Shown here one piece after another: positions 8,914-17,177 of a stretch of DNA of 64,000 nt (positions within the stretch are counted from its first letter, which is position 1; every line of letters starts with the position of its first letter). Source of the stretch: Rothia nasimurium (GTDB taxonomy: Bacteria > Actinomycetota > Actinomycetes > Actinomycetales > Micrococcaceae); the NCBI RefSeq assembly GCF_928392795.1, contig NZ_CAKMTJ010000009.1, positions 1-64,000 of the forward strand. Direction: 5' to 3'. Position numbers and translations under genes: made by a program. The notes beneath the pieces were generated by a model. That model ran no database searches. It was not told where the DNA came from and saw nothing but the letters and a program-made list of their open reading frames with translations.

Positions 8914-9873
8914 TTAGGAGCGGTAGTCGATACCGGTTGAGAAGCAGGTTTCCGGCACCTCGCTCTTCACCCGGCTGTGGGCCAGCACGTAGTCTTCAAA
9001 GGGCCAGATTTTACGCTGCATCTCGGGAGAGACGGCAAAGAAGGCTGAGTCTGGGGCGACCTGGGACTGGTGGGCGTGCAGGGCCTCATCTCGTTTTTCA
9101 AAGAAGTCTGCCGATGAGATCCGGGTGGTGGTCTGGTGGCGGGAGACCGGCGGGCGGTGCCCCTCAATGTCTTCTTCCATTGACATAGCAATCCACTGGG
9201 CGAAGGGGGACTCCAGGCCTGCTTCTTCGAGATAGTGGTGGAAGGCCAGCATACGGTCGTAGTTGAAGGCCCGGTCGTAGTAGATTTTGGAAACCTGCCA
9301 GGGCTCACCGGTGCCGGGGTAGGCGTCCGCATCCCCCGCCCTCTCGAAGGCTTCCATGGAGACCCGGTGGGTCATGATGTGGTCGGGGTGGGGGTAGCCG
9401 CCGATTTCGTCGTAGGTGAGGATGACGTGGGGCTTAAAGTCTCGCACCAGGCGCACCAGCGGGGCGGACGCCTGCTCCAGGGGTAGGCTGGCAAAAGAGC
9501 CGTAGGGCAGCGGGGGCAGGGGGTCACCCTCGGGCAGGCCCGAATCAACAAAACCGATCCAGCGGTGCTCAATACCCAGCACGGCGGCGGCCCGCTTCAT
9601 CTCAAGACGGCGGACGCCCGCCAGGTCGCGGTGGGCGGCGGGGTTGCTGTTGACTGCCTCGTTGAGGATATCGCCACGCTCGCCACCGGTCATCGATGCC
9701 ACCATGACGCGGGCCCCGCGGGCCACGTAGGCTGCCATGGTTGAGGCCCCCTTTGAGGACTCATCATCGGGGTGGGCGTGGACTGCCAGAATACGCAGGC
9801 CGGTGTAGTCGTCCTTGAGCGGCGCTAGCAGGGAGGGGTCAAAGCCGGGTGCGGGTGATTCAGTGTTGCTCAT
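8914..9873 (-). CDS. mca: Mycothiol S-conjugate amidase
   Basis: Zinc hydrolase that cleaves mycothiol S-conjugates of electrophiles into a mercapturic acid and GlcN-Ins, the actinobacterial detoxification route. The 319-aa protein has the zinc motif AVHAHPDDES (about residue 31), the SMTGGERGDILN loop and HPDHIMTHR (second zinc ligand region), all typical of the Mca/MshB deacetylase family. Length and the C-terminus fit Mca better than MshB. ATG 9873 has GGAG 6 nt upstream; longer starts up to 9954 lack family homology. It is divergent from the DUF4307 gene in the conserved mca–DUF4307–greA–ilvA order. Confidence 0.92.
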   Translation of the reverse strand: MSNTESPAPGFDPSLLAPLKDDYTGLRILAVHAHPDDESSKGASTMAAYVARGARVMVASMTGGERGDILNEAVNSNPAAHRDLAGVRRLEMKRAAAVLGIEHRWIGFVDSGLPEGDPLPPLPYGSFASLPLEQASAPLVRLVRDFKPHVILTYDEIGGYPHPDHIMTHRVSMEAFERAGDADAYPGTGEPWQVSKIYYDRAFNYDRMLAFHHYLEEAGLESPFAQWIAMSMEEDIEGHRPPVSRHQTTTRISSADFFEKRDEALHAHQSQVAPDSAFFAVSPEMQRKIWPFEDYVLAHSRVKSEVPETCFSTGIDYRS

Positions 9874-10024
9874 GCAAAACTCCATTAGTGCGAAGGTGGC
9901 TCGAGTAATGTTTGGGGTATCGTAAATGAGGAAGGAACCCGCATTCAAAGACACTGGTCAATTCTACCTGGCGTGGTGGGGCTCCTCATTTTCTCTATTA
10001 CCCCGTATGAAAGGTGTGGGCTTG

Positions 10025-10435
10025 ATGACCGCCCCTGACCTATCTGCCCGTTACGGCACCGTCCGCCAGCGTCGGGCCCTGCCCCAGTGGTTCTGGTATG
10101 TGCTGGCCCTGGTAGCGGTACTTGTGGGGGGCGCTTTTGTGTTCTGGGTGCAGGCTGACTCCAGCGACGAACCCACCGGCCGCGACGTTGGCTTTACCCT
10201 GACCAGTGCCGACGAAGTCTCAGTAACCTTTGAGGTCAGTAAACGGGCCGAAGATACCGCGGTCTGCGCGGTCAAGGCCCTCAACACCTCGGGTGCCCCC
10301 GTCGGCTGGAAAGAAGTCGCGATTGGCCCCTACGCCGATGAAAACGGCAACGGCATTTCGGTACAGACCGTTCAGTTCAGGGTACTGGGCGAAGCAACCA
10401 CAGCCACCGTCGATAGCTGCTGGAAGGTTGACTAG
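10025..10435 (+). CDS. DUF4307 membrane protein
   Basis: A 136-aa protein of unknown function. A basic N-terminus ending TVRQRRALPQW leads to one transmembrane helix, FWYVLALVAVLVGGAFVFWV (about residues 24-43). An extracytoplasmic domain of about 90 residues follows, with two cysteines (VCAVKALN and the C-terminal DSCWKVD) that could form a disulphide. DUF4307 proteins are found between mca and greA in many actinobacteria, matching this position. ATG 10025 has AAAGG about 10 nt upstream; the open extension to 9926 overlaps mca and is not conserved in style. Confidence 0.82.
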   Translation: MTAPDLSARYGTVRQRRALPQWFWYVLALVAVLVGGAFVFWVQADSSDEPTGRDVGFTLTSADEVSVTFEVSKRAEDTAVCAVKALNTSGAPVGWKEVAIGPYADENGNGISVQTVQFRVLGEATTATVDSCWKVD

Positions 10436-10590
10436 CTCCCTTTCTCTCTAGGGGTAAAGTTAGGGAGCTTACCCCGCCTATGGGTAGACTAGGCTCACGA
10501 CTGACCTTTTACACGGGGCGTTCCGCTCCGTCCGCACCAACGGTCCCCAGCCGCACCGGCTGCGGGGCCTTGCTTACAAGGAGTAAACAC

Positions 10591-11091
10591 ATGGCAGAAA
10601 ACGAAGGCGCATGGCTCACCCAGGAAGCCTACGACAAGCTCAAGGCTGAGCTTGAGCACCTCTCAGGCCCCTACCGCCAGGAAATCATCGACCGTATCTC
10701 AGCAGCCCGCGACGAAGGCGACCTGAAGGAAAACGGCGGCTACCACGCAGCCCGCGAAGAGCAGGGCAAGAACGAGGGCCGTATCAAGCAGCTGCAGCAC
10801 CTGCTCGAAACCGCCCAGGTCTCAGACAAGCCCGCCGCCGACGACGGTGTGGTTGAGCCCGGCATGGTTGTTGAAGCGAACATCGCGGGCAAGACCATGA
10901 CCTTCCTGCTCGGTTCCCGCGAAGTAGCCGACACCCTGGTCGGTGGCTCCGACCTACAGGTCTTCTCGGAAAAGTCCCCCATGGGCGCCGCCATTAACGG
11001 CCACAAGGTGGGCGACGAGCTTTCTTACGAAGCCCCCAACGGCAAGCAGATCCCCGTCAAGATTGTCTCTGCTAAGCCCTTCCAGGGCTAA
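10591..11091 (+). CDS. greA: Transcription elongation factor GreA
   Basis: Rescues backtracked RNA polymerase by stimulating cleavage of the extruded 3' RNA end. The 166-aa protein has the N-terminal coiled coil (residues about 8-80) with the tip sequence AARDEGDLKENGGYHAA, whose Asp and Glu act at the polymerase centre. The C-terminal FKBP-like domain ends SPMGAAINGHKVGDELSYEAP. Start has AAGGAG with 7-nt spacing. It follows DUF4307 across 155 bp and has its own strong terminator. Confidence 0.97.
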   Translation: MAENEGAWLTQEAYDKLKAELEHLSGPYRQEIIDRISAARDEGDLKENGGYHAAREEQGKNEGRIKQLQHLLETAQVSDKPAADDGVVEPGMVVEANIAGKTMTFLLGSREVADTLVGGSDLQVFSEKSPMGAAINGHKVGDELSYEAPNGKQIPVKIVSAKPFQG

Positions 11092-11117
11092 AACCCGCCG
11101 CAGGCAGATAGACCGAG

Positions 11118-11166
11118 GCCCGGGCGTCCTTCCCCTTCTGTAGGGGGCGGACGCCCGGGCTTCAGT
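11118..11166 (+). terminator. Terminator after greA
   Basis: GCCCGGGCGTCC pairs perfectly with GGACGCCCGGGC (11149-11160), loop of 19 nt, followed by TTCAGTTTG. Confidence 0.75.
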
Positions 11167-11174
11167 TTGCTTTC

Positions 11175-11306
11175 ACACAGTAGTTAGTAGTGCGGCAGGC
11201 ATGCCTCTGCCTGCGACCCTCTTGGCCGGTTCGCTTCGCGAACTAGCCAATTCATGCCAGCCCCAGGCCAGCAGGCTCCCGGCATGCCTGCCGCACACTG
11301 CTGTGT
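11175..11306. repeat. Palindromic repeat element, copy B
   Basis: Outer arms ACACAGTAG...GTGCGGCAGGCATGCC and GGCATGCCTGCCGCACACTGCTGTGT are complementary. Inside are GCGACCCTC, an inner hairpin TTGGCCGGTTCGC / GCGAACTAGCCAA, and ATTCATGCCAGCCCC then AGGCCAGCAG. The inner block is shared with copies at 25525, 47041 and, more loosely, 61106 and 33461, whereas the outer arms are private to this copy. It lies between convergent greA and ilvA and ends exactly at the ilvA stop codon. Confidence 0.75.
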
Positions 11307-12563
11307 TTAGTAAACCACGATTGGCTTATATCCCTCAGCTTCTAGGGCCGCGATGACTTCCTGGCAGTGCTCTACGCCCTTGGTTTCCATGTCGATGGTG
11401 ATGGAGACGTCGCCCATGGAGAGGGCGCCACCCAGGCGGGTGTGGTCCACACCGGTGACGTTGGCGTCGTGCTCCGAGATGATGCGGGAGATGGTGGTGA
11501 GCTCGCCGGGGCGGTCGTTGAGCATGAGCTTGATGGTCATGTAGCGACCCGCAGCCGACAGGCCTCGCTGAATCACCTTGAGCATGAGCATGGGGTCGAT
11601 GTTGCCACCCGAGAGCAGGCAGACCGTGGTGCCTAGGTCGCCGTACTTTTCTTTGAGGGAGCCGCTCATCACTGCCGCTACAGAGACCGAGCCTGCCGGT
11701 TCAACGACCAGCTTGTTACGTTCCATCAGGAAGATGAGGGCGCGGGCAATTTCGTCTTCAGAGACGGTGTGCACGTCGTCCACCAGGTTCTTGATGATGG
11801 TGAAGGGGAGCTGGCCGGGGCGGCCCACCGCGATGCCGTCGGCGATGGTGGAGACCTTTTTCAGGGGCACCAGGGCGTCTGCCGCGAGAGAGGGCGGGTA
11901 GGCTGCCGCGTGCTCAGCCTGGAGGCCGATGATGCGGATTTTCTTACCCAGCTTTTCTTCCAGCGAGCGCACCGCGATGGAGAGCCCAGCCAGCAGACCG
12001 CCGCCGCCGACGCCCACCAAGATGGTGTCGACGTCCGGAACCTGTTCCAGGATTTCTAGGCCCAGGGTGCCCTGGCCTGCGATGATGTCTTCGTTGTCGA
12101 AGGGGTGCACAAAGACAGCGCCGGTTTCTTCGGCGTAGCGCTTGGCTTCTGCCAGGGCTTCGTCCACGTTCACGCCGTGTAGCACGACCTCGGCCCCGTG
12201 GCTGCGGGTCGCTGCAATCTTGGGCAGGGCTGCGCCCTGGGGCATGTAGATGCGGGCGGCGATGCCCAGGCGGGAGGCTGCCAGCGCCACGCCCTGGGCG
12301 TGGTTGCCTGCCGATGCTGCCACCACGCCCACGGCCTTTTCAGCCTCGGTGAGCTTAGCCATGCGTACGTAGGCGCCGCGCACTTTGAAGGAGCCAGAGC
12401 GCTGCAGGTTCTCACATTTGAGGAAGACCTCGGAGCCAATCTGCTCGCTCAGGGCGCGTGAGTGGGCCACGGGGGTGCGCTCAATGACGCCGTCGAGTAG
12501 GCGGGCTGCGTCTTCAATTTGGCTTAGGCTCACGGGGAGCTCTACCGGGGCGGGTGCTTGCAT
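11307..12563 (-). CDS. ilvA: Threonine ammonia-lyase with ACT domain
   Basis: PLP enzyme deaminating threonine to 2-oxobutanoate, the first step to isoleucine. The 418-aa protein has the PLP lysine in RSGSFKVRGAY (about residue 60), the glycine loop VGVGGGGLLAGLS (about 190) and SGGNIDPM (about 324). A single C-terminal ACT domain (about residues 341-415, DRPGELTTISRIISEHDANV) suggests allosteric control by an amino acid. This is the short TdcB-like architecture with one ACT domain, common in actinobacteria. Start has GAGGTAA. It is 17 bp downstream of the AI-2E transporter gene and may be co-transcribed. Confidence 0.93.
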   Translation of the reverse strand: MQAPAPVELPVSLSQIEDAARLLDGVIERTPVAHSRALSEQIGSEVFLKCENLQRSGSFKVRGAYVRMAKLTEAEKAVGVVAASAGNHAQGVALAASRLGIAARIYMPQGAALPKIAATRSHGAEVVLHGVNVDEALAEAKRYAEETGAVFVHPFDNEDIIAGQGTLGLEILEQVPDVDTILVGVGGGGLLAGLSIAVRSLEEKLGKKIRIIGLQAEHAAAYPPSLAADALVPLKKVSTIADGIAVGRPGQLPFTIIKNLVDDVHTVSEDEIARALIFLMERNKLVVEPAGSVSVAAVMSGSLKEKYGDLGTTVCLLSGGNIDPMLMLKVIQRGLSAAGRYMTIKLMLNDRPGELTTISRIISEHDANVTGVDHTRLGGALSMGDVSITIDMETKGVEHCQEVIAALEAEGYKPIVVY

Positions 12564-12580
12564 CGTTACCTCGTTGTGTC

Positions 12581-13834
12581 TTATTTCTGGGCGCCGTTGT
12601 TGATAGCTTCGAGTGCGTCTTCGTCGGCCTTTTCGGCTTCCTTGATGCGCTCTAGGCGTTCTTTGACCTTCTCAGCGATAGCTTTTTTCTCGCGTCGGCG
12701 TTGTTCGTGCGGGTAAAGGAATTCTTCTTCACGGATATCGGGGTCGTGTTCCCACTCGCGTCCGGCTAGGTACCTGATGACGGTATTGACCACTGCCAGG
12801 ACGGGCACGGCGAAGAGGGCGCCAACGATGCCGTAGAGCATCGAGCCGGCAACCACCACAATGACAACGGCCAGGGGGTGCAGGGCTACGGCCTTACCCA
12901 TGACCAGGGGCTGCAGGATGTTGGATTCGATCTGCTGTACTACCAGTACCATGGCCAGCATGATCAGTGCGTTGACCAGGCCGTTAGCGACCAGGGCCAG
13001 CAGGACGGCGATAGCGCCTGTCAGCAGCGCACCCACTACGGGGATGAAGGAGCCCAGGAAGACGAGGACGCCCAGGGGCAGGGCCAGGGGGACGCCCAGG
13101 AAGAAGGCGGAAAGACCGATGCCCACGGCATCAACCGCTGCCACAAAGACCTGAACGCGCACGTAGGAGACCAGGGACTTCCAGCCGCGACGACCAGCAC
13201 CATTCACTGCACGGCGGGCGTTGCGAGGGAAGAGCTTGACGATAAAGAGCCAGATCTTCTCACCCTCCATGAGGAAGAAGATCAGGGTAAAGAGCACGAT
13301 TACCATACCGGTACCGATATCGGCGGCAGTAGAGCCTACACTGGCTACGCCGTTCAAGATACTCGATGAGTTGTCCTGCAAGGTGGTGACCAGCTGGCTG
13401 ATGTACTGGTCAATCTTGTCTGCCCCCAGGTCGATGGGCAGGTTGTTGAGCATGGCAACAATCTGGTTCCAGCCCTCAACCACCTGGTCTGAGAGGGAGG
13501 AGAAGCCCGCGGTGAGCTGCTGGCCAACCAGGGCGAGCAGGCCGACGACAGCCGCAATCAGGCCGACCTCGGTAATTGCGGTGGCAATACCGGCGTGGAT
13601 GCGGTTACGGCGGAGGAAGTAGACCACCGGCGACATCAGGCCAGCAAGCAGGGCCGCAATCATAATCGAAATGACGATCAGGGAAATCTTAGCCAGCATC
13701 CAGTAGAGGGCTGCGGCTGCAATGCCCACAATCATCAGACGCCAGGACCAGGCTGCTGCAGTCTGCAGGGCAAAGGGCACCTGACGGTCAGATGCGGTCT
13801 GCCGGGCAGGGGGTTCAGGAATAGTGACACTCAT
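12581..13834 (-). CDS. AI-2E family transporter (permease)
   Basis: A 417-aa membrane protein of the AI-2E/UPF0118 family (YhhQ/TqsA/PerM-like), thought to export small molecules or ions; substrate here unknown. There are seven or so transmembrane segments: two pairs at residues about 30-110, a long soluble loop with the periodic DKIDQYISQLVTTLQ, then a C-terminal cluster including FLGSFIPVVGALLTGA and LHPLAVVIVVVAGSMLYGI, the family signature. The C-terminal 60 residues are highly charged and predicted helical or coiled coil. ATG 13834 lies after a purine-rich site; longer starts to 13927 overlap the terminator hairpin and are rejected. Confidence 0.88.
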   Translation of the reverse strand: MSVTIPEPPARQTASDRQVPFALQTAAAWSWRLMIVGIAAAALYWMLAKISLIVISIMIAALLAGLMSPVVYFLRRNRIHAGIATAITEVGLIAAVVGLLALVGQQLTAGFSSLSDQVVEGWNQIVAMLNNLPIDLGADKIDQYISQLVTTLQDNSSSILNGVASVGSTAADIGTGMVIVLFTLIFFLMEGEKIWLFIVKLFPRNARRAVNGAGRRGWKSLVSYVRVQVFVAAVDAVGIGLSAFFLGVPLALPLGVLVFLGSFIPVVGALLTGAIAVLLALVANGLVNALIMLAMVLVVQQIESNILQPLVMGKAVALHPLAVVIVVVAGSMLYGIVGALFAVPVLAVVNTVIRYLAGREWEHDPDIREEEFLYPHEQRRREKKAIAEKVKERLERIKEAEKADEDALEAINNGAQK

Positions 13835-13908
13835 ACTTTCTATCTTCCCACGTTTCCTTACTATCTGCCCTGCGTCAGCTCGTATCCCGAGCACAAGCGT
13901 GACGAAAC

Positions 13909-13948
13909 TCGCCCGGGGCAGAAGCACAGTTGCTTCTGCCCCGGGCGA
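13909..13948 (-). terminator. Terminator after Bax-inhibitor-like gene
   Basis: Perfect 18-bp arms TCGCCCGGGGCAGAAGCA / TGCTTCTGCCCCGGGCGA around a 4-nt loop, 38 bp past the stop at 13986 on the minus strand. Confidence 0.7.
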
Positions 13949-13985
13949 GGATTTTATCTCTAACGCTCTAGAAGGAGTCTAGGTT

Positions 13986-14891
13986 TTAGTCGTCTGCCAT
14001 AGCTCGAACGTAGTAGAGAATACGCAGAATCTCGACGTAGAGCCAGACCAGTGACACGATCAGACCGAAAGCGATACGCCATGATTCGCGCTCAGGAGCA
14101 CCCATCTTGATAGCTTCAGAGGCGTGGGTGAAGTCGAGCAGCAGGGAGTAGGTAGCCAGAAGGACGGCAAAGAGACCGACAATCAGGCCCAGGGGGATGC
14201 CCATAACCTCAACGCCGCGTGCGTTGAAGCCGAAGAAGAGTGAGGCTACGAGGTTGATAAGGCAGAAGACAGCGTAGGAAATCGTCGCAATCATAAAGAA
14301 GCGGGTCATCTTGGGGGTTGCCCGCACCTTTCCGGAGCTGTAGAGCGCCAGAATAGTAGCAAAGACAATAACGGTTGCCATGACTGCCTGAAGCACGATA
14401 CCGGGGTAGGAAGCCTCGAACATGCGAGAGATACCGCCAACCAGCAGGCCTTCCATGACCGAGTAGGTCATGACCAGGGCAGGTGAGACCTTCTTCTTCA
14501 GGGCGTTGACGAAGCCCAGTACCAGGCCGCCGATGAAACCGACGAACATGAGGATGGGCATGTACCAGGCAAGGACAGCACCCACGACAACCAGGCCCAG
14601 GTTCAGGCCGGTCTTCATGATGATGTCGTTGATGGTGATGCGGTTGGTATCGACGGGGCCGGCGGTACCGGCGTTATACATGTCGTTGAGCTGGCCAGCT
14701 GATACCTGCTGGTTCTCGTACCCGTAGGGGGCCTGCTGGGTGTAGCTACCCTGCTGGTAGGTCCCGTAGGGGTTCTGGGCCTGCTGGCCGTAGGGGTTGG
14801 CGGTGGTGGTGGTGCCGCCAGCACCGAACTGCCCGAAGCGGGGGTCGCCAGCGGGCTTGGTCATGTTGTTGATCAGGGGGTTACCTGCCAC
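13986..14891 (-). CDS. Bax inhibitor-1/YccA family membrane protein
   Basis: A 301-aa protein. The N-terminal 70 residues are Gln/Tyr/Gly/Pro-rich and low in complexity (NPYGQQAQNPYGTYQQG). Seven hydrophobic segments follow from about residue 95, including GLNLGLVVVGAVLAWYMPI, and the protein ends SLVWLYVEILRILYYVRAMADD. This fits the actinobacterial Bax inhibitor-1-like (YccA) group; function is unproven, with calcium or proton leak channel activity proposed for relatives. It is a single gene with its own terminator at 13909-13948. Confidence 0.86.
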   Translation of the reverse strand: MAGNPLINNMTKPAGDPRFGQFGAGGTTTTANPYGQQAQNPYGTYQQGSYTQQAPYGYENQQVSAGQLNDMYNAGTAGPVDTNRITINDIIMKTGLNLGLVVVGAVLAWYMPILMFVGFIGGLVLGFVNALKKKVSPALVMTYSVMEGLLVGGISRMFEASYPGIVLQAVMATVIVFATILALYSSGKVRATPKMTRFFMIATISYAVFCLINLVASLFFGFNARGVEVMGIPLGLIVGLFAVLLATYSLLLDFTHASEAIKMGAPERESWRIAFGLIVSLVWLYVEILRILYYVRAMADD

Positions 14892-15003
14892 GGCTGTTGT
14901 CTCCTAGTGGTAATAAGTAGTCGTGGTAAAAGTCTTGTACTCTACCCTACCGAATCTTGGCCGGCTTTTCTTCCCGTTTTTCTCAGGGCGTGAGCGGCTG
15001 GGG

Positions 15004-15882
15004 TTAGGCGGTGAGTTCGGCTTCGAGGAAGTCGAGGACGGCCCCGTCGTTGTTGGAGCCAATGGTTAGGTCTGTGACCGGGGCGAGGGCTGGATCGGAG
15101 TGCTCCATGGCGATAGCGCGCCCGGCGTAGCGGAACATTTCAAGGTCGTTGCCAGAGTCGCCAAAGGCCGTGGTCTGTTCGGCGCTCAGCCCCAGGTGCT
15201 CAGCTAGCCAGGCCAGGCCGTGGCCCTTGTGGTTGCCGTCCAGAATCAGGTCGATAGCCCCGAAGCCACTGGAGGTCGCTGCGATTCCGTCAGGTAGAGC
15301 ATCGTGCAGCTTTTCGATGGTCTCGTAGATTCCCTCATCGGGGTCGGCGTTCAGGGCGATCTTGACGATAGTTTCGGTGATGGTGGTGGGGTCGTCGATG
15401 GCTTCTACGTTGGGGTAGAAAGGACGAATCGCGGTGATGGGGTTTTCCGGGTCCCAGCCGGGCAGGTCAATGCCAACCTTGGTGACCTGTTCGTGCACGC
15501 GTCCGGCGATGGTCGCTAGCCGGTCGCTGGGAACAAAAGAGTGGTGACGGCAGGAAAGAATAATGCCCAGAGCAGGGAAGTTCTCGAGAGCCGCCAGAGC
15601 CTGGTTTACCAGGTCAGGGCTAAAACCCCACAGGGCTAAGTCGGTGCCCTGGTTATGAATAATGGCACCGTTCTCTGCGATGTAGTACAGATTCTTGTGG
15701 TGTTCATACCCGGCCAGGTATTCCTCGATTTTTGGCATCTGGTTGCCGGTTGCTACCGCCAGGTAGGAGCCCTGTTCAGCTAGCAGGGTCAGGACGCGGT
15801 CTAGCTGCTCATGCTTGTAGGTTTTGTGATCGGTGAGCAGGGTTCCATCGAGATCAACAGCGTAGAGATGAGGTGTCTTCAT
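15004..15882 (-). CDS. HAD-superfamily hydrolase, Cof type
   Basis: A 292-aa phosphatase-like protein. HAD motif I is AVDLDGTLLT (about residue 8) with both aspartates. Motif II lies in the region LAVATGNQ (about 42), and motif IV is FGDSGNDLEMF (about 243), preceded by a lysine in GNHKGHGLAWL (about 222). The cap of about 120 residues is the C2b type of Cof/YbiV sugar or cofactor phosphatases. Substrate is not predictable. The gene stands alone; a 70-bp hairpin region follows upstream at 15955-16024. Confidence 0.88.
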   Translation of the reverse strand: MKTPHLYAVDLDGTLLTDHKTYKHEQLDRVLTLLAEQGSYLAVATGNQMPKIEEYLAGYEHHKNLYYIAENGAIIHNQGTDLALWGFSPDLVNQALAALENFPALGIILSCRHHSFVPSDRLATIAGRVHEQVTKVGIDLPGWDPENPITAIRPFYPNVEAIDDPTTITETIVKIALNADPDEGIYETIEKLHDALPDGIAATSSGFGAIDLILDGNHKGHGLAWLAEHLGLSAEQTTAFGDSGNDLEMFRYAGRAIAMEHSDPALAPVTDLTIGSNNDGAVLDFLEAELTA

Positions 15883-15954
15883 AGCTTCTACTCTATCGAA
15901 AACCCTAGAAGCCGCAGCTACTACCGCCGCAGCGTCCTTTTCCCGAACCTAGCA

Positions 15955-16024
15955 GTTCACCCTACTCGTTCTCTCTTGACCCTATAGATTATCTCGGGGT
16001 CAAGAGAGAAAGAATAGGGTGAAC
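15955..16024. repeat. 28-bp-arm inverted repeat
   Basis: Arms 15955-15982 (starting GTTCACCCTACTCGTTCTCT) and 15997-16024 (ending AGAATAGGGTGAAC) pair over 28 bp with about three mismatches and a 14-nt loop. It lies downstream of the minus-strand XRE/DUF2975 pair and upstream of the HAD gene, so a terminator role is likely. There is no U-run on either side. Confidence 0.6.
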
Positions 16025-16095
16025 AAAACAATATCTTGCTTGTGAGCCAGAGTCTCCCCCATTCTCGGGGGATGGGTGACAATCGCTGTCGTTCC

Positions 16096-16329
16096 CTATT
16101 CAATACTCAAGAGGTCGCCCGGCGAGCATTCTAGAACATCACAAATAGCAAGGAGCGTACTAAACCGTATAGCTTTCGCACGATTGTTTTTGAGTTTAGA
16201 AAGATTAGCAACTGTCACCCCAACCCGGTCTGATAGCTCAAGCAGCGTCATAGAACGCTGATCAAGTAAAACACCCAAATTACAGTGGATGTATTTGCTG
16301 CTCTGTTCAACCGGTTCAGACAAGGTCAT
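16096..16329 (-). CDS. XRE/Cro-type helix-turn-helix regulator
   Basis: A 77-aa DNA-binding protein. One HTH (about residues 28-65) reads SMTLLELSDRVGVTVANLSK, then LKNNRAKAIRFSTLLAICDVLECSPGDLLSIE, the usual ending of the small YozG/pfam13443-type Cro family. ATG 16329 is inside the last codons of the DUF2975 gene, a 14-bp overlap with an AGAGG site, so the two are translationally coupled. Pairs of DUF2975 membrane protein plus YozG-like regulator recur in Firmicutes and Actinobacteria. Tandem operator-like repeats upstream of the pair suggest autoregulation. Confidence 0.85.
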   Translation of the reverse strand: MTLSEPVEQSSKYIHCNLGVLLDQRSMTLLELSDRVGVTVANLSKLKNNRAKAIRFSTLLAICDVLECSPGDLLSIE

Positions 16330-16858
16330 CAACCTCTTCCCGAAGCTCAATTGCCTGACGAATCGACCCCTGCAGGACGTACAGCATCGCAAGCAACAGG
16401 AACACAAGAACCATGACTGAAGTATTGGCGAGTAGACCACCGCTCCACTGGTCGTTTAAGCCAAGACGGTTCGCAAGGAAATTATTACCCATGCCTTCAA
16501 TACCACTGCCAACCAGCCAGCCGAGTACCGCATAGGCAACGACAACCGCACGTTGTGATGTCTCTTCGGTGTACAGCTGACCATTCTTAATGCGATTCAG
16601 CATGGACCACATCCCCCAAATAGCAACTAGCAGGCTCGCCGACTTGAGCACAAAACCTGCCATTAAGTATGCAAAGGGACCCCCAGCTGCAAGGTCAAAA
16701 CTGACACCACCTTCAACTGCCGGGCTCAGGAAAGTATGAAATTTCTGATCGACAAATACATTCAGTACGTAAGTGACAAGAAATAGGGTGCACAACATAG
16801 CCAATGCAGTAACGTCAAACGACCAGAAGCTTTTCTTTCTAAGGGGACTTGTAGACAC
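16316..16858 (-). CDS. DUF2975 membrane protein
   Basis: A 180-aa protein with four predicted transmembrane segments: FDVTALAMLCTLFLVTYVL, PFAYLMAGFVLKSASLLVAI, AVVVAYAVLGWLVGSGIEG and NTSVMVLVFLLLAMLYVLQG. The motif RIKNGQLYTEETSQR between segments 2 and 3 is typical of DUF2975. Function is unknown; the obligate partner is the small XRE regulator that overlaps its 3' end. GTG 16858 has AAAGGAAG 7 nt upstream and is preferred over ATG 16912. The region is lower in GC than its neighbours, hinting at acquisition. Confidence 0.8.
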   Translation of the reverse strand: MSTSPLRKKSFWSFDVTALAMLCTLFLVTYVLNVFVDQKFHTFLSPAVEGGVSFDLAAGGPFAYLMAGFVLKSASLLVAIWGMWSMLNRIKNGQLYTEETSQRAVVVAYAVLGWLVGSGIEGMGNNFLANRLGLNDQWSGGLLANTSVMVLVFLLLAMLYVLQGSIRQAIELREEVDDLV

Positions 16859-16933
16859 AGTCGCTTCCTTTCTGACTAATTGATGATTGTTCGCATGAAC
16901 TCTCTCAACCATTTACATATCGTTTTTCAATAC

Positions 16934-16963
16934 TATCGTTTATCGATGTTATCGTTTATCGAT
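16934..16963. promoter_or_regulatory. Tandem operator-like repeat
   Basis: TATCGTTTATCGAT occurs twice, at 16934-16947 and 16950-16963, 16 bp centre to centre, with a third partial copy (CATATCGTTTTT) at 16916. It lies about 75-105 bp upstream of the GTG of the DUF2975 gene. A spacing of one and a half helical turns and its position fit a binding site for the small XRE regulator; this is inference. Confidence 0.5.
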
Positions 16964-17023
16964 ATGCCGTGCAAGTCTTCAGCCTAAACAGAATTAGTCA
17001 GGGGCGCCCAGTTCACCCAGGTA

Positions 17024-17064
17024 ACAAAAAAGAGAGTACGCCTGCGCTTTGCGCATTATGGCGT
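17024..17064. repeat. 41-bp direct repeat, left copy
   Basis: Starts ACAAAAAAGAGAGTACGCC and ends GCGCATTATGGCGT. It is identical to 17123-17163 except one base (CTTTGC versus CTTCGC). The left copy lacks the closing arm that makes the right copy a terminator hairpin. Between the copies is a second hairpin, GAAATTGCCCC / GGGGCAATTTC (about 17084-17109). Confidence 0.75.
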
Positions 17065-17122
17065 CAGTACAGTTTCAGCTGGCTGAAATTGCCCCACTGG
17101 GGCAATTTCTTAACGCCAGGCT

Positions 17123-17177
17123 ACAAAAAAGAGAGTACGCCTGCGCTTCGCGCATTATGGCGTACTCTCTTTTTTGT
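17123..17177 (-). terminator. Hairpin directly at the tRNA 3' end
   Basis: Arms ACAAAAAAGAGAGTACGCC (17123-17141) and GGCGTACTCTCTTTTTTGT (17159-17177) are perfectly complementary, with an inner TGCGC/GCGCA loop helix. Read on the minus strand, the second arm ends in a T-run, so this is a strong, probably bidirectional, terminator abutting the tRNA discriminator base. Confidence 0.8.

Noticed and set aside
17024..17163. CRISPR array near the tRNA
   Set aside because: Only two 41-bp units, with a 58-bp spacer and terminator-like palindromes; no cas genes in the window.
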